Assembly (NCBI RefSeq): GCF_000422405.1
Contig: NZ_AULS01000001.1
Coordinates: forward strand, 1-64,000
From: Microbacterium luticocti DSM 19459
Lineage (GTDB): Bacteria; Actinomycetota; Actinomycetes; Actinomycetales; Microbacteriaceae
Length of the DNA stretch: 64,000 bases
Direction of reading: 5' to 3'
How positions within the stretch are numbered: the first letter of the stretch is position 1; each line of letters opens with the position of its first letter. The notes beneath the pieces were generated by a model, which saw only the letters and a list, made by a program, of their open reading frames with translations, did no database searches and was not told the DNA's origin. Positions 50,008 through 63,169 of this stretch are shown in pieces. A program made the position numbers and the translations under genes.

Positions 50008-50538
50008 ATGAGCACGCGCACCGTGCTGCATGACGCTGACATCGCACGAGCCCTGACTCGGATCTCGCACGAGATCCTGGAGTCGAACAAGGGCGCACAG
50101 AACCTCGTGATCCTGGGCATCCCGACGCGAGGCGTCACCCTCGCGCACCGCATCGCGGCGCTGATCGGCGACGTCGCCGGCACGCCGGTGCCGGTGGGGG
50201 CGATGGATGTCACGATGTACCGCGACGATCTGCACCGACATCCCACGCGCACCCCGCAACCGACCTCGATCCCGCCCGGCGGCATCGACGGCCGCACCGT
50301 CGTGCTCGTCGACGACGTGCTGTTCTCGGGCCGCAGCATCCGCGCCGCCCTCGACGCACTGCAAGACATCGGCCGGCCCGCCGCGGTGCGCCTGGCGATC
50401 CTCGTCGACCGGGGGCACCGCGAACTGCCCATCCGCCCCGACTTCGTGGGCAAGAACCTGCCGAGCTCCCGCGACGAGCGCGTCAACGTGCGCCTGGCCG
50501 AGGTCGACGGCGCCGACGAGGTGACGATCGAGTCATGA
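50008..50538 (+). CDS. pyrR: bifunctional pyr operon regulator / uracil phosphoribosyltransferase
   Basis: This is a 176-residue PRTase-fold RNA-binding protein. It opens [20 protein letters not shown], continues [19 protein letters not shown], and carries the PRPP motif [20 protein letters not shown] and the C-terminal [20 protein letters not shown]. It senses uridine nucleotides and represses the operon it heads. The ATG at 50008 is chosen because GGAGAAGGGA precedes it. It overlaps pyrB by four bases. Confidence 0.95.
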   Translation: MSTRTVLHDADIARALTRISHEILESNKGAQNLVILGIPTRGVTLAHRIAALIGDVAGTPVPVGAMDVTMYRDDLHRHPTRTPQPTSIPPGGIDGRTVVLVDDVLFSGRSIRAALDALQDIGRPAAVRLAILVDRGHRELPIRPDFVGKNLPSSRDERVNVRLAEVDGADEVTIES

Positions 50539-51542
50539 GGCACCTGCTCGACACCCGCACCCTCGACCGCGCCGACGCGCTGCGGATCCTCGACGTCGCC
50601 GAAGACATGGCGGGCACCCAGCGCCGCGAGGTCAAGAAGCTTCCGACGCTGCGCGGCAAGACCGTCGTGAACCTGTTCTTCGAGGACTCCACCCGCACCC
50701 GCATCTCGTTCGAGGCCGCCGCCAAACGGCTCTCAGCCGATGTGATCAACTTCTCGGCCAAGGGCTCGTCCGTCTCGAAGGGCGAGTCGCTGCAGGACAC
50801 CGCACAGACCCTGCAGGCGATGGCCGCCGACGCGGTGGTGATCCGGCACGGCGCCTCGGGCGCGCCGCGCACCCTCGCCACCAGCGGCTGGATCAGCGCC
50901 GGTGTGCTCAACGCCGGCGACGGCACCCACGAGCACCCCACCCAGGCGCTGCTGGACGCCTACACCATCCGCAAGCGCCGGTTCGGCGACGCCAGCCGCG
51001 GACGCGACCTGAGCGGGGTCCGCGTGACGATCGTCGGCGACATCCTGCACTCACGGGTCGCCCGTTCGAACGTGTGGCTGCTGCACACGCTGGGCGCCAA
51101 GGTTGCGCTGGTCGCCCCGCCCACGCTGGTGCCCCAGGATGTCTCGGGCTGGCCGGTGCAGGTCGGCTACGACCTCGACGAGGCCGTGGCCGACGGGCCC
51201 GACGCGCTCATGATGCTGCGCATCCAGGCCGAGCGCATGAACGCCGCGTATTTCCCCACCGAACGGGAGTATTCCCGGCACTGGGGACTGACGCCGGAAC
51301 GATTCGCCGCGCTGCCGGAGAGTACGATGGTGATGCATCCCGGTCCGATGAACCGGGGCTTGGAGATCTGCGCCCAGGCGGCGGACTCGCCCCGGTCGAC
51401 CGTGCTCGACCAGGTCACGAACGGGGTGTCGGTGCGCATGGCCGCGCTCTACCTGCTGCTGGCGGGGGAGCGGCCCGCGCCCGCAGACGACCCCGCCACG
51501 AACGACGCGACGACACCGAACCAGAAGGAGGACGCACGATGA
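50535..51542 (+). CDS. pyrB: aspartate carbamoyltransferase, catalytic chain
   Basis: This is a 335-residue enzyme. The carbamoyl-phosphate site is [20 protein letters not shown], with [18 protein letters not shown] and [18 protein letters not shown]. The aspartate side has [20 protein letters not shown] and [14 protein letters not shown]. No regulatory pyrI is present. The gene has ATGA overlaps on both sides. Confidence 0.96.
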   Translation: MRHLLDTRTLDRADALRILDVAEDMAGTQRREVKKLPTLRGKTVVNLFFEDSTRTRISFEAAAKRLSADVINFSAKGSSVSKGESLQDTAQTLQAMAADAVVIRHGASGAPRTLATSGWISAGVLNAGDGTHEHPTQALLDAYTIRKRRFGDASRGRDLSGVRVTIVGDILHSRVARSNVWLLHTLGAKVALVAPPTLVPQDVSGWPVQVGYDLDEAVADGPDALMMLRIQAERMNAAYFPTEREYSRHWGLTPERFAALPESTMVMHPGPMNRGLEICAQAADSPRSTVLDQVTNGVSVRMAALYLLLAGERPAPADDPATNDATTPNQKEDAR

Positions 51543-52840
51543 CCGAGGTCCTCCTGTTCCGCGGAGCATCGCTGGAAGGTGACACGGCCGCCGACATCCT
51601 CGTGGCCGACGGTCGCATCGCCGAGGTCGGCACCGGGCTTTCGCACGCCGGCGCCCGCGAGATCGACGTCGACGGGCTCATCGCCCTGCCGGGCCTGGTC
51701 GACCTGCACACCCATCTGCGCGAGCCCGGGTACGAGGCATCCGAGACCGTCCGCACCGGGTCCGAGGCGGCCGCCGCCGGCGGCTACACCGCCGTGTTCG
51801 CCATGCCCAACACCTCGCCCGTGGCCGACACCGCCGGCGTCGTCGAGCAGGAGCTCGCCCTCGGCGAGGCGGCGGGCCTGGTCACCGTGCAGCCGATCGG
51901 CGCGGTGACGGTCGGTCAGAAGGGCGAGCGGCTGGCCGAGCTCGGTGCCATGGCCGCCTCCCGCGCCCGGGTGCGGGTGTTCAGCGACGACGGCTTCTGC
52001 GTCTGGGACCCGCTCATCATGCGACGCGCCCTCGAGTACGTGAAAGCGTTCGACGGTGTGATCGCCCAGCACGCCCAGGACCCGCGGCTGACCGAGGGCG
52101 CCCAGATGAACGAGGGCGCCGTGTCGGCCGAGCTGGGACTTGCCGGCTGGCCCGCGGTCGCCGAAGAGTCGATCATCGCCCGCGACGTGCTGCTGGCCGA
52201 ACACGTCGGCTCCCGCCTGCACGTGTGCCACCTGTCCACGGCCGGCTCGGTGGACCTGATCCGCTGGGCCAAGAAGCGCGGCATCGCGGTGACCGCCGAG
52301 GTCACCCCGCACCACCTGCTGCTGGACGAGGAACTCGTTCGCGGCTACGACGCCCGGTTCAAGGTGAACCCGCCGCTGCGCCGCGCCGAAGACGTCCACG
52401 CGGTGCGCGAAGGGTTGGCCGACGGCACGATCGACATCGTCGCCACCGACCACGCCCCGCACCCCGACGAGGCGAAGAGCTGCGAGTGGCAGGCCGCCGC
52501 CAACGGCATGGTCGGACTCGAGTCCGCCCTGCGCGTGGTGCACGCCGCGATGGTGCAGACCGGCCTGCTCGACTGGGCCGACGTCGCCCGCGTGATGTCG
52601 CGCACCCCGGCGCGCATCGGGCGCCTGGCCGGTCACGGTCGGCCGATCGCCGCCGGTGAACCCGCGGAACTCACCTTCTACGACCCGGATGCGGCGGGCA
52701 CGTTCGAGGCCGCCGACCTGCGCGGTCGCAGTCGCAACTCGCCGTACCTCGGCCGGCCACTGCCCGGCTCGGTGCGGTGGACGGTGCACGCCGGAGCGCC
52801 CACCGTGGCCGACGGCACGCTCACGCAGGTGCCCGCATGA
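51539..52840 (+). CDS. pyrC: dihydroorotase
   Basis: This is a 433-residue type I zinc amidohydrolase. The metal histidines are in [15 protein letters not shown], with [17 protein letters not shown], further metal His in VIAQHAQDP and [15 protein letters not shown], and the catalytic Asp in [13 protein letters not shown]. It cyclises carbamoyl-aspartate. It is coupled to pyrB and to the following membrane-protein gene. Confidence 0.96.
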   Translation: MTEVLLFRGASLEGDTAADILVADGRIAEVGTGLSHAGAREIDVDGLIALPGLVDLHTHLREPGYEASETVRTGSEAAAAGGYTAVFAMPNTSPVADTAGVVEQELALGEAAGLVTVQPIGAVTVGQKGERLAELGAMAASRARVRVFSDDGFCVWDPLIMRRALEYVKAFDGVIAQHAQDPRLTEGAQMNEGAVSAELGLAGWPAVAEESIIARDVLLAEHVGSRLHVCHLSTAGSVDLIRWAKKRGIAVTAEVTPHHLLLDEELVRGYDARFKVNPPLRRAEDVHAVREGLADGTIDIVATDHAPHPDEAKSCEWQAAANGMVGLESALRVVHAAMVQTGLLDWADVARVMSRTPARIGRLAGHGRPIAAGEPAELTFYDPDAAGTFEAADLRGRSRNSPYLGRPLPGSVRWTVHAGAPTVADGTLTQVPA

Positions 52841-53340
52841 CCCGCGAAGGCGCCCTGCTGGTCATGGTCGCCGTCGCGGCGGTGCTGCTGGCGCTGATGG
52901 CGTGGGCCTGGCGGCGACGAACCCGGCGCGACGCGCAGCCGCTGAGCACGGTCACCGCCCTGCCGGACGGTGCACACGTGACGGCCCGCTTCGACGGGCT
53001 GTACGTGGCCACCACCCGGCAGGGGGAGCCGCTCGAGCGCGTCGCCGCCCCCGGACTCGGGTTCCGCTCCAAGGCGCAGATCACGGTGGCCGACGCCGGC
53101 ATCGCCCTGGACATCCCCGGTCAGGACCGTATCGTCCTGCCGGCCGAGCGCATCGACGAGGTGGCACAGGCCACGCTCGCCATCGACCGCGTCGTCGAAA
53201 AGGACGGCCTGGTGCGCGTCACCTGGCGCACCGACCCCGGCTTCGCCGTCGACACCTACCTCAGACCGCAGGATGCCTCCGCCAAGGCGCTGGCCGAGCG
53301 CATCCGCCCCCTCATCCACCGGACAGGATCCGCCGCATGA
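52837..53340 (+). CDS. small membrane protein of the actinobacterial pyr operon
   Basis: This is a 167-residue protein. One N-terminal transmembrane segment ([20 protein letters not shown]) is followed by an arginine-rich stop-transfer and a beta-rich domain ([40 protein letters not shown]). The same position between pyrC and carA is held by a membrane protein in other actinobacteria (Rv1382-like), function unknown. The gene overlaps both neighbours by four bases, so it is made with the pathway enzymes. Confidence 0.85.
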   Translation: MTREGALLVMVAVAAVLLALMAWAWRRRTRRDAQPLSTVTALPDGAHVTARFDGLYVATTRQGEPLERVAAPGLGFRSKAQITVADAGIALDIPGQDRIVLPAERIDEVAQATLAIDRVVEKDGLVRVTWRTDPGFAVDTYLRPQDASAKALAERIRPLIHRTGSAA

Positions 53341-54477
53341 CCCTCACCACCGACCCCGCCGTACTCGTGCTCGAGGACGGCACCCGCCACCGCGGCCGCG
53401 CCTACGGCGCCCGCGGCACCACGCTGGGCGAAGTCGTCTTCGCCACCGGCATGACCGGATACCAGGAGACCCTCACCGACCCGTCCTATGCCGGCCAGAT
53501 CGTGCTGCAGACCGCACCGCACATCGGCAACACCGGCATGAACGACGAAGACCCCGAGTCGCGGCGCATCTGGGTCGCCGGCTACATCGTGCGCGACCCC
53601 TCACGGGTCGTATCGAACTGGCGCGCCGACGAGTCACTCGACGACGCGCTCATCCGCGACGGGATCGTCGGCATCAGCGGCATCGACACCCGAGCCGTCA
53701 CCCGCCACATCCGCTCGGCGGGCAGCATGCGCGGCGGCATCTTCTCAGGCGAGGCCGCCGGCCTGGACGTCGACGAGCAGCTGCGCCGCGTGCGTGAGGC
53801 CCCCGAGATGGCCGGACAGAACCTGTCCGCGCAGGTGTCGGTCGAAACGGCGACAGTCGTGCCCGCACGAGGCGAGCGGATCGGCGCCGTCGCCCTCATC
53901 GACCTGGGGATCAAGCAGGCCAGCATCGAGAACCTCGCCGACCGCGGCTTCGACGTGCACGTGCTGCCGTACGACGCCACCTACGAGCAGATCCGCGACG
54001 CGAACGTCGACGCGGTGTTCTACTCGAACGGGCCGGGCGATCCCGCCACCGCCGACGAGCAGGTCGCGCTGCTGCGGCGCGTGCTCGACGACCGGGTGCC
54101 GTTCTTCGGCATCTGCTTCGGCAACCAGCTGCTGGGCAGGGCGCTCGGCTTCACCACCTACAAGCTGCCGTTCGGCCACCGCGGCATCAACCAGCCGGTG
54201 CTCGACAAGCAGACCGGGCGCGTGGAGATCACCGCCCACAACCACGGCTTCGCCGTCGACGCGCCCGTGACCGGCGTGGTCGACAGCCCGCACGGCTACG
54301 GCCGTGTCGAGGTCAGCCACGTCGGCCTCAACGACAACGTGGTCGAGGGTCTGCGGGCGCTCGACGTGCCGGCCTTCAGCGTCCAGTACCATCCCGAGGC
54401 CGCCGGCGGACCGCACGACGCCAACTACCTGTTCGACCGGTTCCGTGACCTCGTCGTCGCGACCCTGAAGGAGAACA

Positions 54478-54485
<8 letters not shown>
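53337..54485 (+). CDS. carA: carbamoyl-phosphate synthase, small subunit
   Basis: This is a 382-residue glutaminase subunit. The N-terminal half has [20 protein letters not shown]. The class I glutaminase half carries [19 protein letters not shown], the nucleophile Cys in [16 protein letters not shown], and His/Glu in [20 protein letters not shown]. It feeds ammonia to CarB for arginine and pyrimidine synthesis. The stop overlaps carB by eight bases. Confidence 0.97.
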
Positions 54486-57764
<3,279 letters not shown>

Positions 57765-57768
<4 letters not shown>

Positions 57769-58577
57769 GCTCGTTCGGCGCGCGGCTGCGGCAGGCGAGT
57801 GCCGCCCACGGGCGGTTGTGCGTGGGCATCGACCCGCACCCGGGGCTGTTGACCGCGTGGGGGCTGGATGTGTCGGCCGACGGTGCCCGTCGCTTCGGGC
57901 TGGCGGTCGTTCGGGCCGCGGCATCCCGCGTCGGCGTGGTCAAGCCTCAGGTGGCGTTCTTCGAGCGGTACGGATCGGCCGGCTTCGCGGCGCTCGAAGA
58001 GGTGATCGGCTCCGCGCGCGCAGCGGGGCTGATCGTGATCGCCGACGCGAAGCGCGGCGACATCGGGTCGACGATGCAGGGCTACGCCGAGGCGTGGCTG
58101 GCCCCGGGCGCCGCGTTGGAGGCCGACGCGCTGACGGTGAGCCCCTACCTGGGTGTGGGCGCTCTGGCCGACACCGCACGGTTCGCCCTGGCGCACGGCA
58201 AGGGCCTGTTCGTGTTGGCCGCCACCAGCAACCCCGAAGCGGCCGGACTGCAACGCGCCGCCACGGCGACAGGGGTGCCGGTGGCCGCCCAGGTGTGCGC
58301 GCAGGTGCGCGCGCTGGACGTGGACGGCAGCCTCGGCGTGGTGATCGGCGCGACCTGCGACCGTGACGCCTTCGGCCTGAGCGACGCCGCCCTGACCGGC
58401 CTGCCCGTGCTCGCTCCCGGGTTCGGCCATCAGGGCGCCGCGCTCTCAGACCTGGGCCGGCTGTTCGGCCCGGCTGCGCCCGAGGTGCTCGCCAGTGCGA
58501 GCCGCAGCATCCTCTCGGCCGGCCCCGACGGGTTGGCCGAGGCCATCGAGACCCATCAGAGCGAACTGGAGGCGTGA
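57765..58577 (+). CDS. pyrF: orotidine 5'-phosphate decarboxylase (type 2)
   Basis: This is a 270-residue TIM-barrel enzyme making UMP. It has [36 protein letters not shown], the catalytic Lys/Asp set in [20 protein letters not shown] and the phosphate-binding [16 protein letters not shown], the pattern of the mycobacterial (long) class. The GTG start overlaps carB, and its stop overlaps the gmk start. PyrE and PyrD are not in this operon. Confidence 0.95.
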
Positions 58578-59476
58578 ACGTGGTCGATGCCCAGCATCCC
58601 CCCGAGGTGGACCGGGTCGCGGCGTCGCAGAAGGCGGTCGCCGCGAGGCGGGCGCGGGCGGCGCTCAAACGCGACATCTCGACCAGGGTCGTGCCGCCGC
58701 AGGACGTGCTGCGTCGGGCGTCGGACGATGCGGGGTCGGCGGCCGGCACGCTGCGGATCACCGAGTTCTTGACGGCCCTGCCGGCGATCGGCGAGGGAAA
58801 GCGCGACCGCATCCTCGCGCAGCTGGACATCTCACCGGTCAAGCGTCTGGGCGGGCTGGGCGTGCGGCAGCGCCGCGCCCTGGCGCTCTGGCTGGACGAG
58901 CGGTTCCCGCAGGTGCACCCGCGCGACGGCCGCAGTCGGCTGCTCGTGCTGGCCGGACCCACCGCGGTGGGCAAGGGCACGGTCGCCGCCCGTATCCAGC
59001 AGGACCACCCGCAGATCCTGCTGTCGGTGTCGGCCACCACGCGTCCGCCGCGCCCGGGCGAGGTCGAGGGCGTGCACTACTACTTCGTCGACGACGCCGC
59101 GTTCGACCGGATGATCGCCGCCGGCGAGCTGCTCGAGCATGCGACCGTGCACAACCGGTTCCGCTACGGCACCCCGCGTGCGCCGATCGAGCGGGCCCTC
59201 GCCGACGGGCGCACCGTGCTGCTGGAGATCGACCTGCAGGGGGCACGGCAGGTGCGGGCGGCCGAGCCGTCGGCGACCCTGGTGTTCCTGCTGCCGCCCA
59301 GCTGGGACGAGTTGGTGGGGCGCCTCATCGGGCGGGGAACCGAGGACGCCCAGGAGCGTGCTCGGCGGCTGCGCACCGCGAAGGTGGAACTGGCCGCGCA
59401 GGGCGAGTTCGACCATCTCGTCGTCAACGACGACGTCGCCCGCGCCGCCGCCGAGGTGGCCGCTCTGGCCCGGTGA
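58574..59476 (+). CDS. gmk: mIHF-like DNA-binding domain fused to guanylate kinase
   Basis: This is a 300-residue protein, about 100 longer than ordinary guanylate kinases. Residues about 10-110 match the actinobacterial integration host factor. They have the helical start (AVAARRARAALKRDISTR), the RITEFLTALPAIGEGKRDRI helix and two-turn HhH region, and LGGLGVRQRRALALWLDE. In most actinobacteria mihF is a separate gene between pyrF and gmk. Residues 120-300 are the kinase: P-loop GPTAVGKGT (128-136), SATTRPPRPGEVEGVHYYFV, VLLEIDLQGARQVR and VNDDVARAAAEVAALAR. The frame is continuous, with no start site in between. It phosphorylates GMP; DNA binding by the extension is inferred. Confidence 0.88.
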   Translation: MNVVDAQHPPEVDRVAASQKAVAARRARAALKRDISTRVVPPQDVLRRASDDAGSAAGTLRITEFLTALPAIGEGKRDRILAQLDISPVKRLGGLGVRQRRALALWLDERFPQVHPRDGRSRLLVLAGPTAVGKGTVAARIQQDHPQILLSVSATTRPPRPGEVEGVHYYFVDDAAFDRMIAAGELLEHATVHNRFRYGTPRAPIERALADGRTVLLEIDLQGARQVRAAEPSATLVFLLPPSWDELVGRLIGRGTEDAQERARRLRTAKVELAAQGEFDHLVVNDDVARAAAEVAALAR

Positions 59477-59553
59477 CCCGCGTCGGTCCCCAGTGCCGCG
59501 GATGCCACGGTGACCGGCTCCGGGTTCTCGGCGGGTGCGGCGTGGCCACCCGG

Positions 59554-59559
59554 TAGACT
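59554..59559 (+). promoter_or_regulatory. -10 element (TAGACT) of rpoZ
   Basis: TAGACT lies about 60 bp before the rpoZ ATG, in the 143-bp gap after gmk. Confidence 0.55.
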
Positions 59560-59619
59560 GGAGGCACGCCCGGCGCGTCGCGCACGGTGCGGTCCACGTT
59601 CCCAGAAGGAGGGCCTGTC

Positions 59620-59874
59620 ATGGCCGGAAGCAACCAGGGCATCATCGACCCGCCCATCGACAACCTGCTCGAGAAGGTCGACTCGAAGTACCAGCTCGTC
59701 ATCTACGCCGCCAAGCGTGCGCGTCAGATCAACGACTACTACTCCGACCTGCACGAGGGCAACCTGTTCGACAATGTCGGGCCGCTGGTCGACTCCACGG
59801 TCGAGGACAAGCCGTTGACCATCGCGCTCCACGAGATCAACGAGGACAAGCTCCGCCTGCGCCCGGCGGAGTGA
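59620..59874 (+). CDS. rpoZ: RNA polymerase omega subunit
   Basis: This is an 84-residue protein with [37 protein letters not shown] (the conserved KRARQIN core) and the C-terminal [19 protein letters not shown]. The ATG at 59620 is chosen because AGAAGGAGGG precedes it. It assists polymerase assembly and is a (p)ppGpp-contact subunit in some bacteria. The flavoprotein gene coaBC, usually next, is missing here. Confidence 0.95.
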   Translation: MAGSNQGIIDPPIDNLLEKVDSKYQLVIYAAKRARQINDYYSDLHEGNLFDNVGPLVDSTVEDKPLTIALHEINEDKLRLRPAE

Positions 59875-59892
59875 CGCTTCGTTTCCTCTGGC

Positions 59893-59928
59893 TGCCCCCG
59901 GAACGCGGTATGTCCGCGGCCGGGGGCA
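59893..59928 (+). terminator. hairpin between rpoZ and metK
   Basis: TGCCCCCGG (59893-59901) pairs with CCGGGGGCA (59920-59928), and inside it CGCGG (59904-59908) pairs with CCGCG (59914-59918). The CATACT just after could be the metK -10. There is no T-run, so it may be a terminator, an attenuator or only an RNA stabiliser. Confidence 0.55.
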
Positions 59929-59959
59929 TACTGGTGCCCACATCGATCCTGGGAGCACA

Positions 59960-61153
59960 ATGACGCAGCTGCGCCTGTTCACGTCCGAATCCGTCACCGA
60001 GGGCCACCCCGACAAGATCTGCGACCAGATCTCCGACTCCATCCTCGATGAGCTGCTCGCCAAAGACCCCGGCAGCCGGGTCGCCGTCGAGACCCTGGTC
60101 ACCACGGGCCTCGTGCACGTGGCCGGCGAGGTGCGCACCGAGGCGTGGGCCGACGTGCCCGGCACCGTGCGCGCGGTGGTCAACCGCATCGGGTACACCT
60201 CCAGCGACACCGGGTTCGACGGCGATTCGTGCGGGGTCAGCGTGTCGATCGGCGAGCAGTCCAGCGACATCGCCGCCGGGGTCGACCGGGCGCTCGAACA
60301 CCGCGACGACGGTTCCACCGACCCCAACGACGAGCTGGGGGCCGGTGACCAGGGCATCATGTTCGGGTACGCCACCACCGAGACGCCCGAGCTCATGCCG
60401 ATCACGGCATGGACCGCGCACCGGCTCGCGGAGCGGCTCAGCCAGGCTCGGCGGTCGGATGCGCTGCCGTTCCTGCGCCCGGACGGCAAGACCCAGGTCA
60501 CCGTCGGCTTCGAGGGCGACGTGCCCCGCACCATCGAGACGGTCGTGCTGTCGACCCAGCACCACCCCGACATCTCGATGGCCGCCCTGCGCGCGGCGGT
60601 GCGCGCCGAGGTCATCGACCCCGTCCTGGCCACCACCGGCCTGGACGCCTCGCACGCCGAATACTTCATCAACCCCGCCGGACCCTTCGTGATCGGCGGG
60701 CCCAAGGGCGACGCGGGCCTGACCGGCCGCAAGATCATCATCGACACCTATGGCGGCGCCGCCCGGCACGGCGGGGGTGCCTTCAGCGGCAAGGACCCGT
60801 CGAAGGTCGACCGCTCCGGCGCCTACGCGATGCGCTGGGTCGCCAAGAACGCGGTCGCCGCGGGTCTCGCGCGGCGGCTGGAGCTGCAGGTCGCCTACGC
60901 GATCGGTAAGGCGAGCCCGGTCGGACTGTACGTCGAGACCTTCGGCACCGGCGCGGTGCCCGACGAGGTGATCACGAACGCGATCCGCGAGGTGTTCGAC
61001 CTGCGACCGCGTGCCATCATCGAGCAGCTCGATCTGCTGCGCCCGATCTACGCGCAGACCGCCGCGTACGGGCACTTCGGACGGGAGCTGCCCGACTTCA
61101 CCTGGGAGCGCACCGACCGCGTCGACGAGTTGCGCGCCGCCGCCGGGATCTGA
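59960..61153 (+). CDS. metK: S-adenosylmethionine synthetase
   Basis: This is a 397-residue enzyme. Landmarks are [40 protein letters not shown], the P-loop-like [20 protein letters not shown] and the conserved C-terminal [19 protein letters not shown]. It makes AdoMet from methionine and ATP. priA begins two bases beyond its stop. Confidence 0.97.
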   Translation: MTQLRLFTSESVTEGHPDKICDQISDSILDELLAKDPGSRVAVETLVTTGLVHVAGEVRTEAWADVPGTVRAVVNRIGYTSSDTGFDGDSCGVSVSIGEQSSDIAAGVDRALEHRDDGSTDPNDELGAGDQGIMFGYATTETPELMPITAWTAHRLAERLSQARRSDALPFLRPDGKTQVTVGFEGDVPRTIETVVLSTQHHPDISMAALRAAVRAEVIDPVLATTGLDASHAEYFINPAGPFVIGGPKGDAGLTGRKIIIDTYGGAARHGGGAFSGKDPSKVDRSGAYAMRWVAKNAVAAGLARRLELQVAYAIGKASPVGLYVETFGTGAVPDEVITNAIREVFDLRPRAIIEQLDLLRPIYAQTAAYGHFGRELPDFTWERTDRVDELRAAAGI

Positions 61154-61154
61154 G

Positions 61155-63152
61155 GTGACCGGGCGCCGGGTCGGGCGGGTGCTCGTCGACTCGCCGCTGC
61201 CGCAGCTGGACCGGCTGTTCGACTACGCGATCGGTGACGACCTCGCCGACACGGCCGTACCGGGCGTGCGGGTGAAGGTGCCGTTGCGCAGCGCCGGACG
61301 CGTCGTCGACGGGTATCTCGTCGAGATCGGCGAAGCGGATGCCGCAGACCGGCCGCTGTCGCAGATCGATGCCGTGGTGTCCCCGGTGCCGGTGCTGCCG
61401 CATCGCCTGTACACGCTGGCGCGGCGGGTGGCCGACCGCGCCGCCGGCTCGGCCGGTGACATCCTGCGCCTGGTCGTGCCGAAACGGATGGTGCGCGCCG
61501 AGAAGGCCTGGCTGGCCGCAGCCGCGCCCGAGGCCGCACACATCGACGCCGCGCGAGCCAGCCGGGCCGACGACGTGCTCGGCGAGTACCCCGGTCTGAC
61601 CGACGCCGTCAACGACGCGCGGCGGGTCGCCCTCGACGCCCCGCCGCACCCGGTGCGGCTGAGCGAGACCGACACCGTCGGCGCCTGGGCGCTGCTGCTG
61701 GCCGCCGCCGCCGCGCACACCCTCGCGCGCGGACAGAGCGCCGTGCTGGTTGTGCCCGACCACCGCGACCTCGACCAGGTCCAGCGCGCGCTGGCGGAGC
61801 TCGTTCCCGAGACGGCTGTGGTGCGGATGGACGCCGAGCAGTCCGGGCCCGAGCGTTACGCCGCGTACCTGCGGGTGCTCGCCGACGCGCCGTGCGTGGT
61901 GATCGGCAAACGGTCCGCGGTGTATGCGCCCGCCGCATCGCTCGGCCTGATCGCGATCTGGGACGACGGCGACCCGCTGTTGTCCGAACCGCTCAGTCCC
62001 GGCGTGCACGCCCGCGACGCCGCGCTGGTGCGGCAGGAGCTCGAACCGTGCGCGCTCGTGTTCGCCGGTCACACCCGCACCACCGACGTACAGCGACTGG
62101 TCGAGGCGGGCTGGGTGCGCGAAGTGCCGGCGGCCCGGCGACGCTCGCCCCGCGTGGTGCTGTCGGCCACGCGCGAGGGCGAGGCGCGCGGAGCACGGGT
62201 GCCGTCGGCGGCCTTCGCCGCGGCCCGTGAAGCCCTGCGCACCGGCCCGGTGCTCGTGCAGGTGGCCCGACCCGGGTATGCACCCACCCTGGTCTGCGCG
62301 GAATGCCGCCGGCCCGCCCGTTGCGCGGTGTGCGGCGGACCGCTGCGCGCCGCACGGCCGGGGGCGGTGCCGCAGTGCTCATGGTGCGGCCGCGCCGCGC
62401 ACGGCTGGACGTGCGGCTGCGGCTCGACCCGGGTGCGCATGGCCTCGTCGGGCAGCGAGCGCACCGCCGACGAGCTCGGCCGCGCGTTCCCCGGCACCCG
62501 GGTCATCCTCGCCGACGGCGAGCACCCCGTGGCCGCCGTCGGGGCCGCACCGGCCCTGGTGATCGCCACGCGCGGTGCGGAGCCGATCGCCGTGGACGGG
62601 TACCGCGCGGTGCTGCTGCTGGACGGCGACAGGATGCTGCAGGCCGACGACCTGCGGATCACGGAGTCCGCCCTGCGCTGGTGGTCGAACGCGGCGGCAC
62701 TGGCGGCGCCCGGGGCACCGGTGCACCTGGTGGGCGTCGCCGGACCGGTGGCCCGGGCCCTGGCCACCTGGACGCAGCCGGCCTATGCGCGTGCGGAACT
62801 CGCCGAGCGCGCACCGCTGAAGATGCCGCCCGCCGTGCGGGTCGCCGTCGTGGAGGGCACCGCACGCCAGGTGCAGGCGGCGCTTGCCGCGGTGCACGAA
62901 GCGGTGCCGGGCCTCGACGCCGACGCGGTGCTCGGTCCCGTGCCGGTCGGCGACGGGGCCGAGGCCGCCGGCGACGGCGCCCGCCGCGCCCTGGTGCGGT
63001 TCGGGTACGCGCAGGGCCGGGCGGTGGCCGACGCATTGCGCGGTGCCGTGGTCACCGCCGCGCTGAGCACGCGACGCCGGACCAAGGGCGCCCCGGCCGG
63101 CTCCCGGAATACACTCAGAGTGCGGCTCGACGTGCTCGATCCCGAGCTGTGA
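61155..63152 (+). CDS. priA: primosomal protein N' (PriA), actinobacterial helicase-degenerate form
   Basis: This is a 665-residue protein. The N-terminal 3'-DNA-binding domain has RVLVDSPLPQLDRLFDYAIG and GVRVKVPLRSAGRVVDGYLV. The helicase lobes follow, but no Walker A lysine loop is visible and the DEEH box reads IWDDGDPLLSE, so ATPase activity is unlikely. The zinc-binding cysteines are kept (LVCAECRRPARCAVCGGPL, CSWCGRAAHGWTCGCGS). Loss of helicase motifs is common to actinobacterial PriA, annotated as probable replication restart factor. The GTG start follows metK by one base and precedes fmt by 17 bases. Confidence 0.9.
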   Translation: MTGRRVGRVLVDSPLPQLDRLFDYAIGDDLADTAVPGVRVKVPLRSAGRVVDGYLVEIGEADAADRPLSQIDAVVSPVPVLPHRLYTLARRVADRAAGSAGDILRLVVPKRMVRAEKAWLAAAAPEAAHIDAARASRADDVLGEYPGLTDAVNDARRVALDAPPHPVRLSETDTVGAWALLLAAAAAHTLARGQSAVLVVPDHRDLDQVQRALAELVPETAVVRMDAEQSGPERYAAYLRVLADAPCVVIGKRSAVYAPAASLGLIAIWDDGDPLLSEPLSPGVHARDAALVRQELEPCALVFAGHTRTTDVQRLVEAGWVREVPAARRRSPRVVLSATREGEARGARVPSAAFAAAREALRTGPVLVQVARPGYAPTLVCAECRRPARCAVCGGPLRAARPGAVPQCSWCGRAAHGWTCGCGSTRVRMASSGSERTADELGRAFPGTRVILADGEHPVAAVGAAPALVIATRGAEPIAVDGYRAVLLLDGDRMLQADDLRITESALRWWSNAAALAAPGAPVHLVGVAGPVARALATWTQPAYARAELAERAPLKMPPAVRVAVVEGTARQVQAALAAVHEAVPGLDADAVLGPVPVGDGAEAAGDGARRALVRFGYAQGRAVADALRGAVVTAALSTRRRTKGAPAGSRNTLRVRLDVLDPEL

Positions 63153-63169
63153 CACCCCCGAGGAGGACG

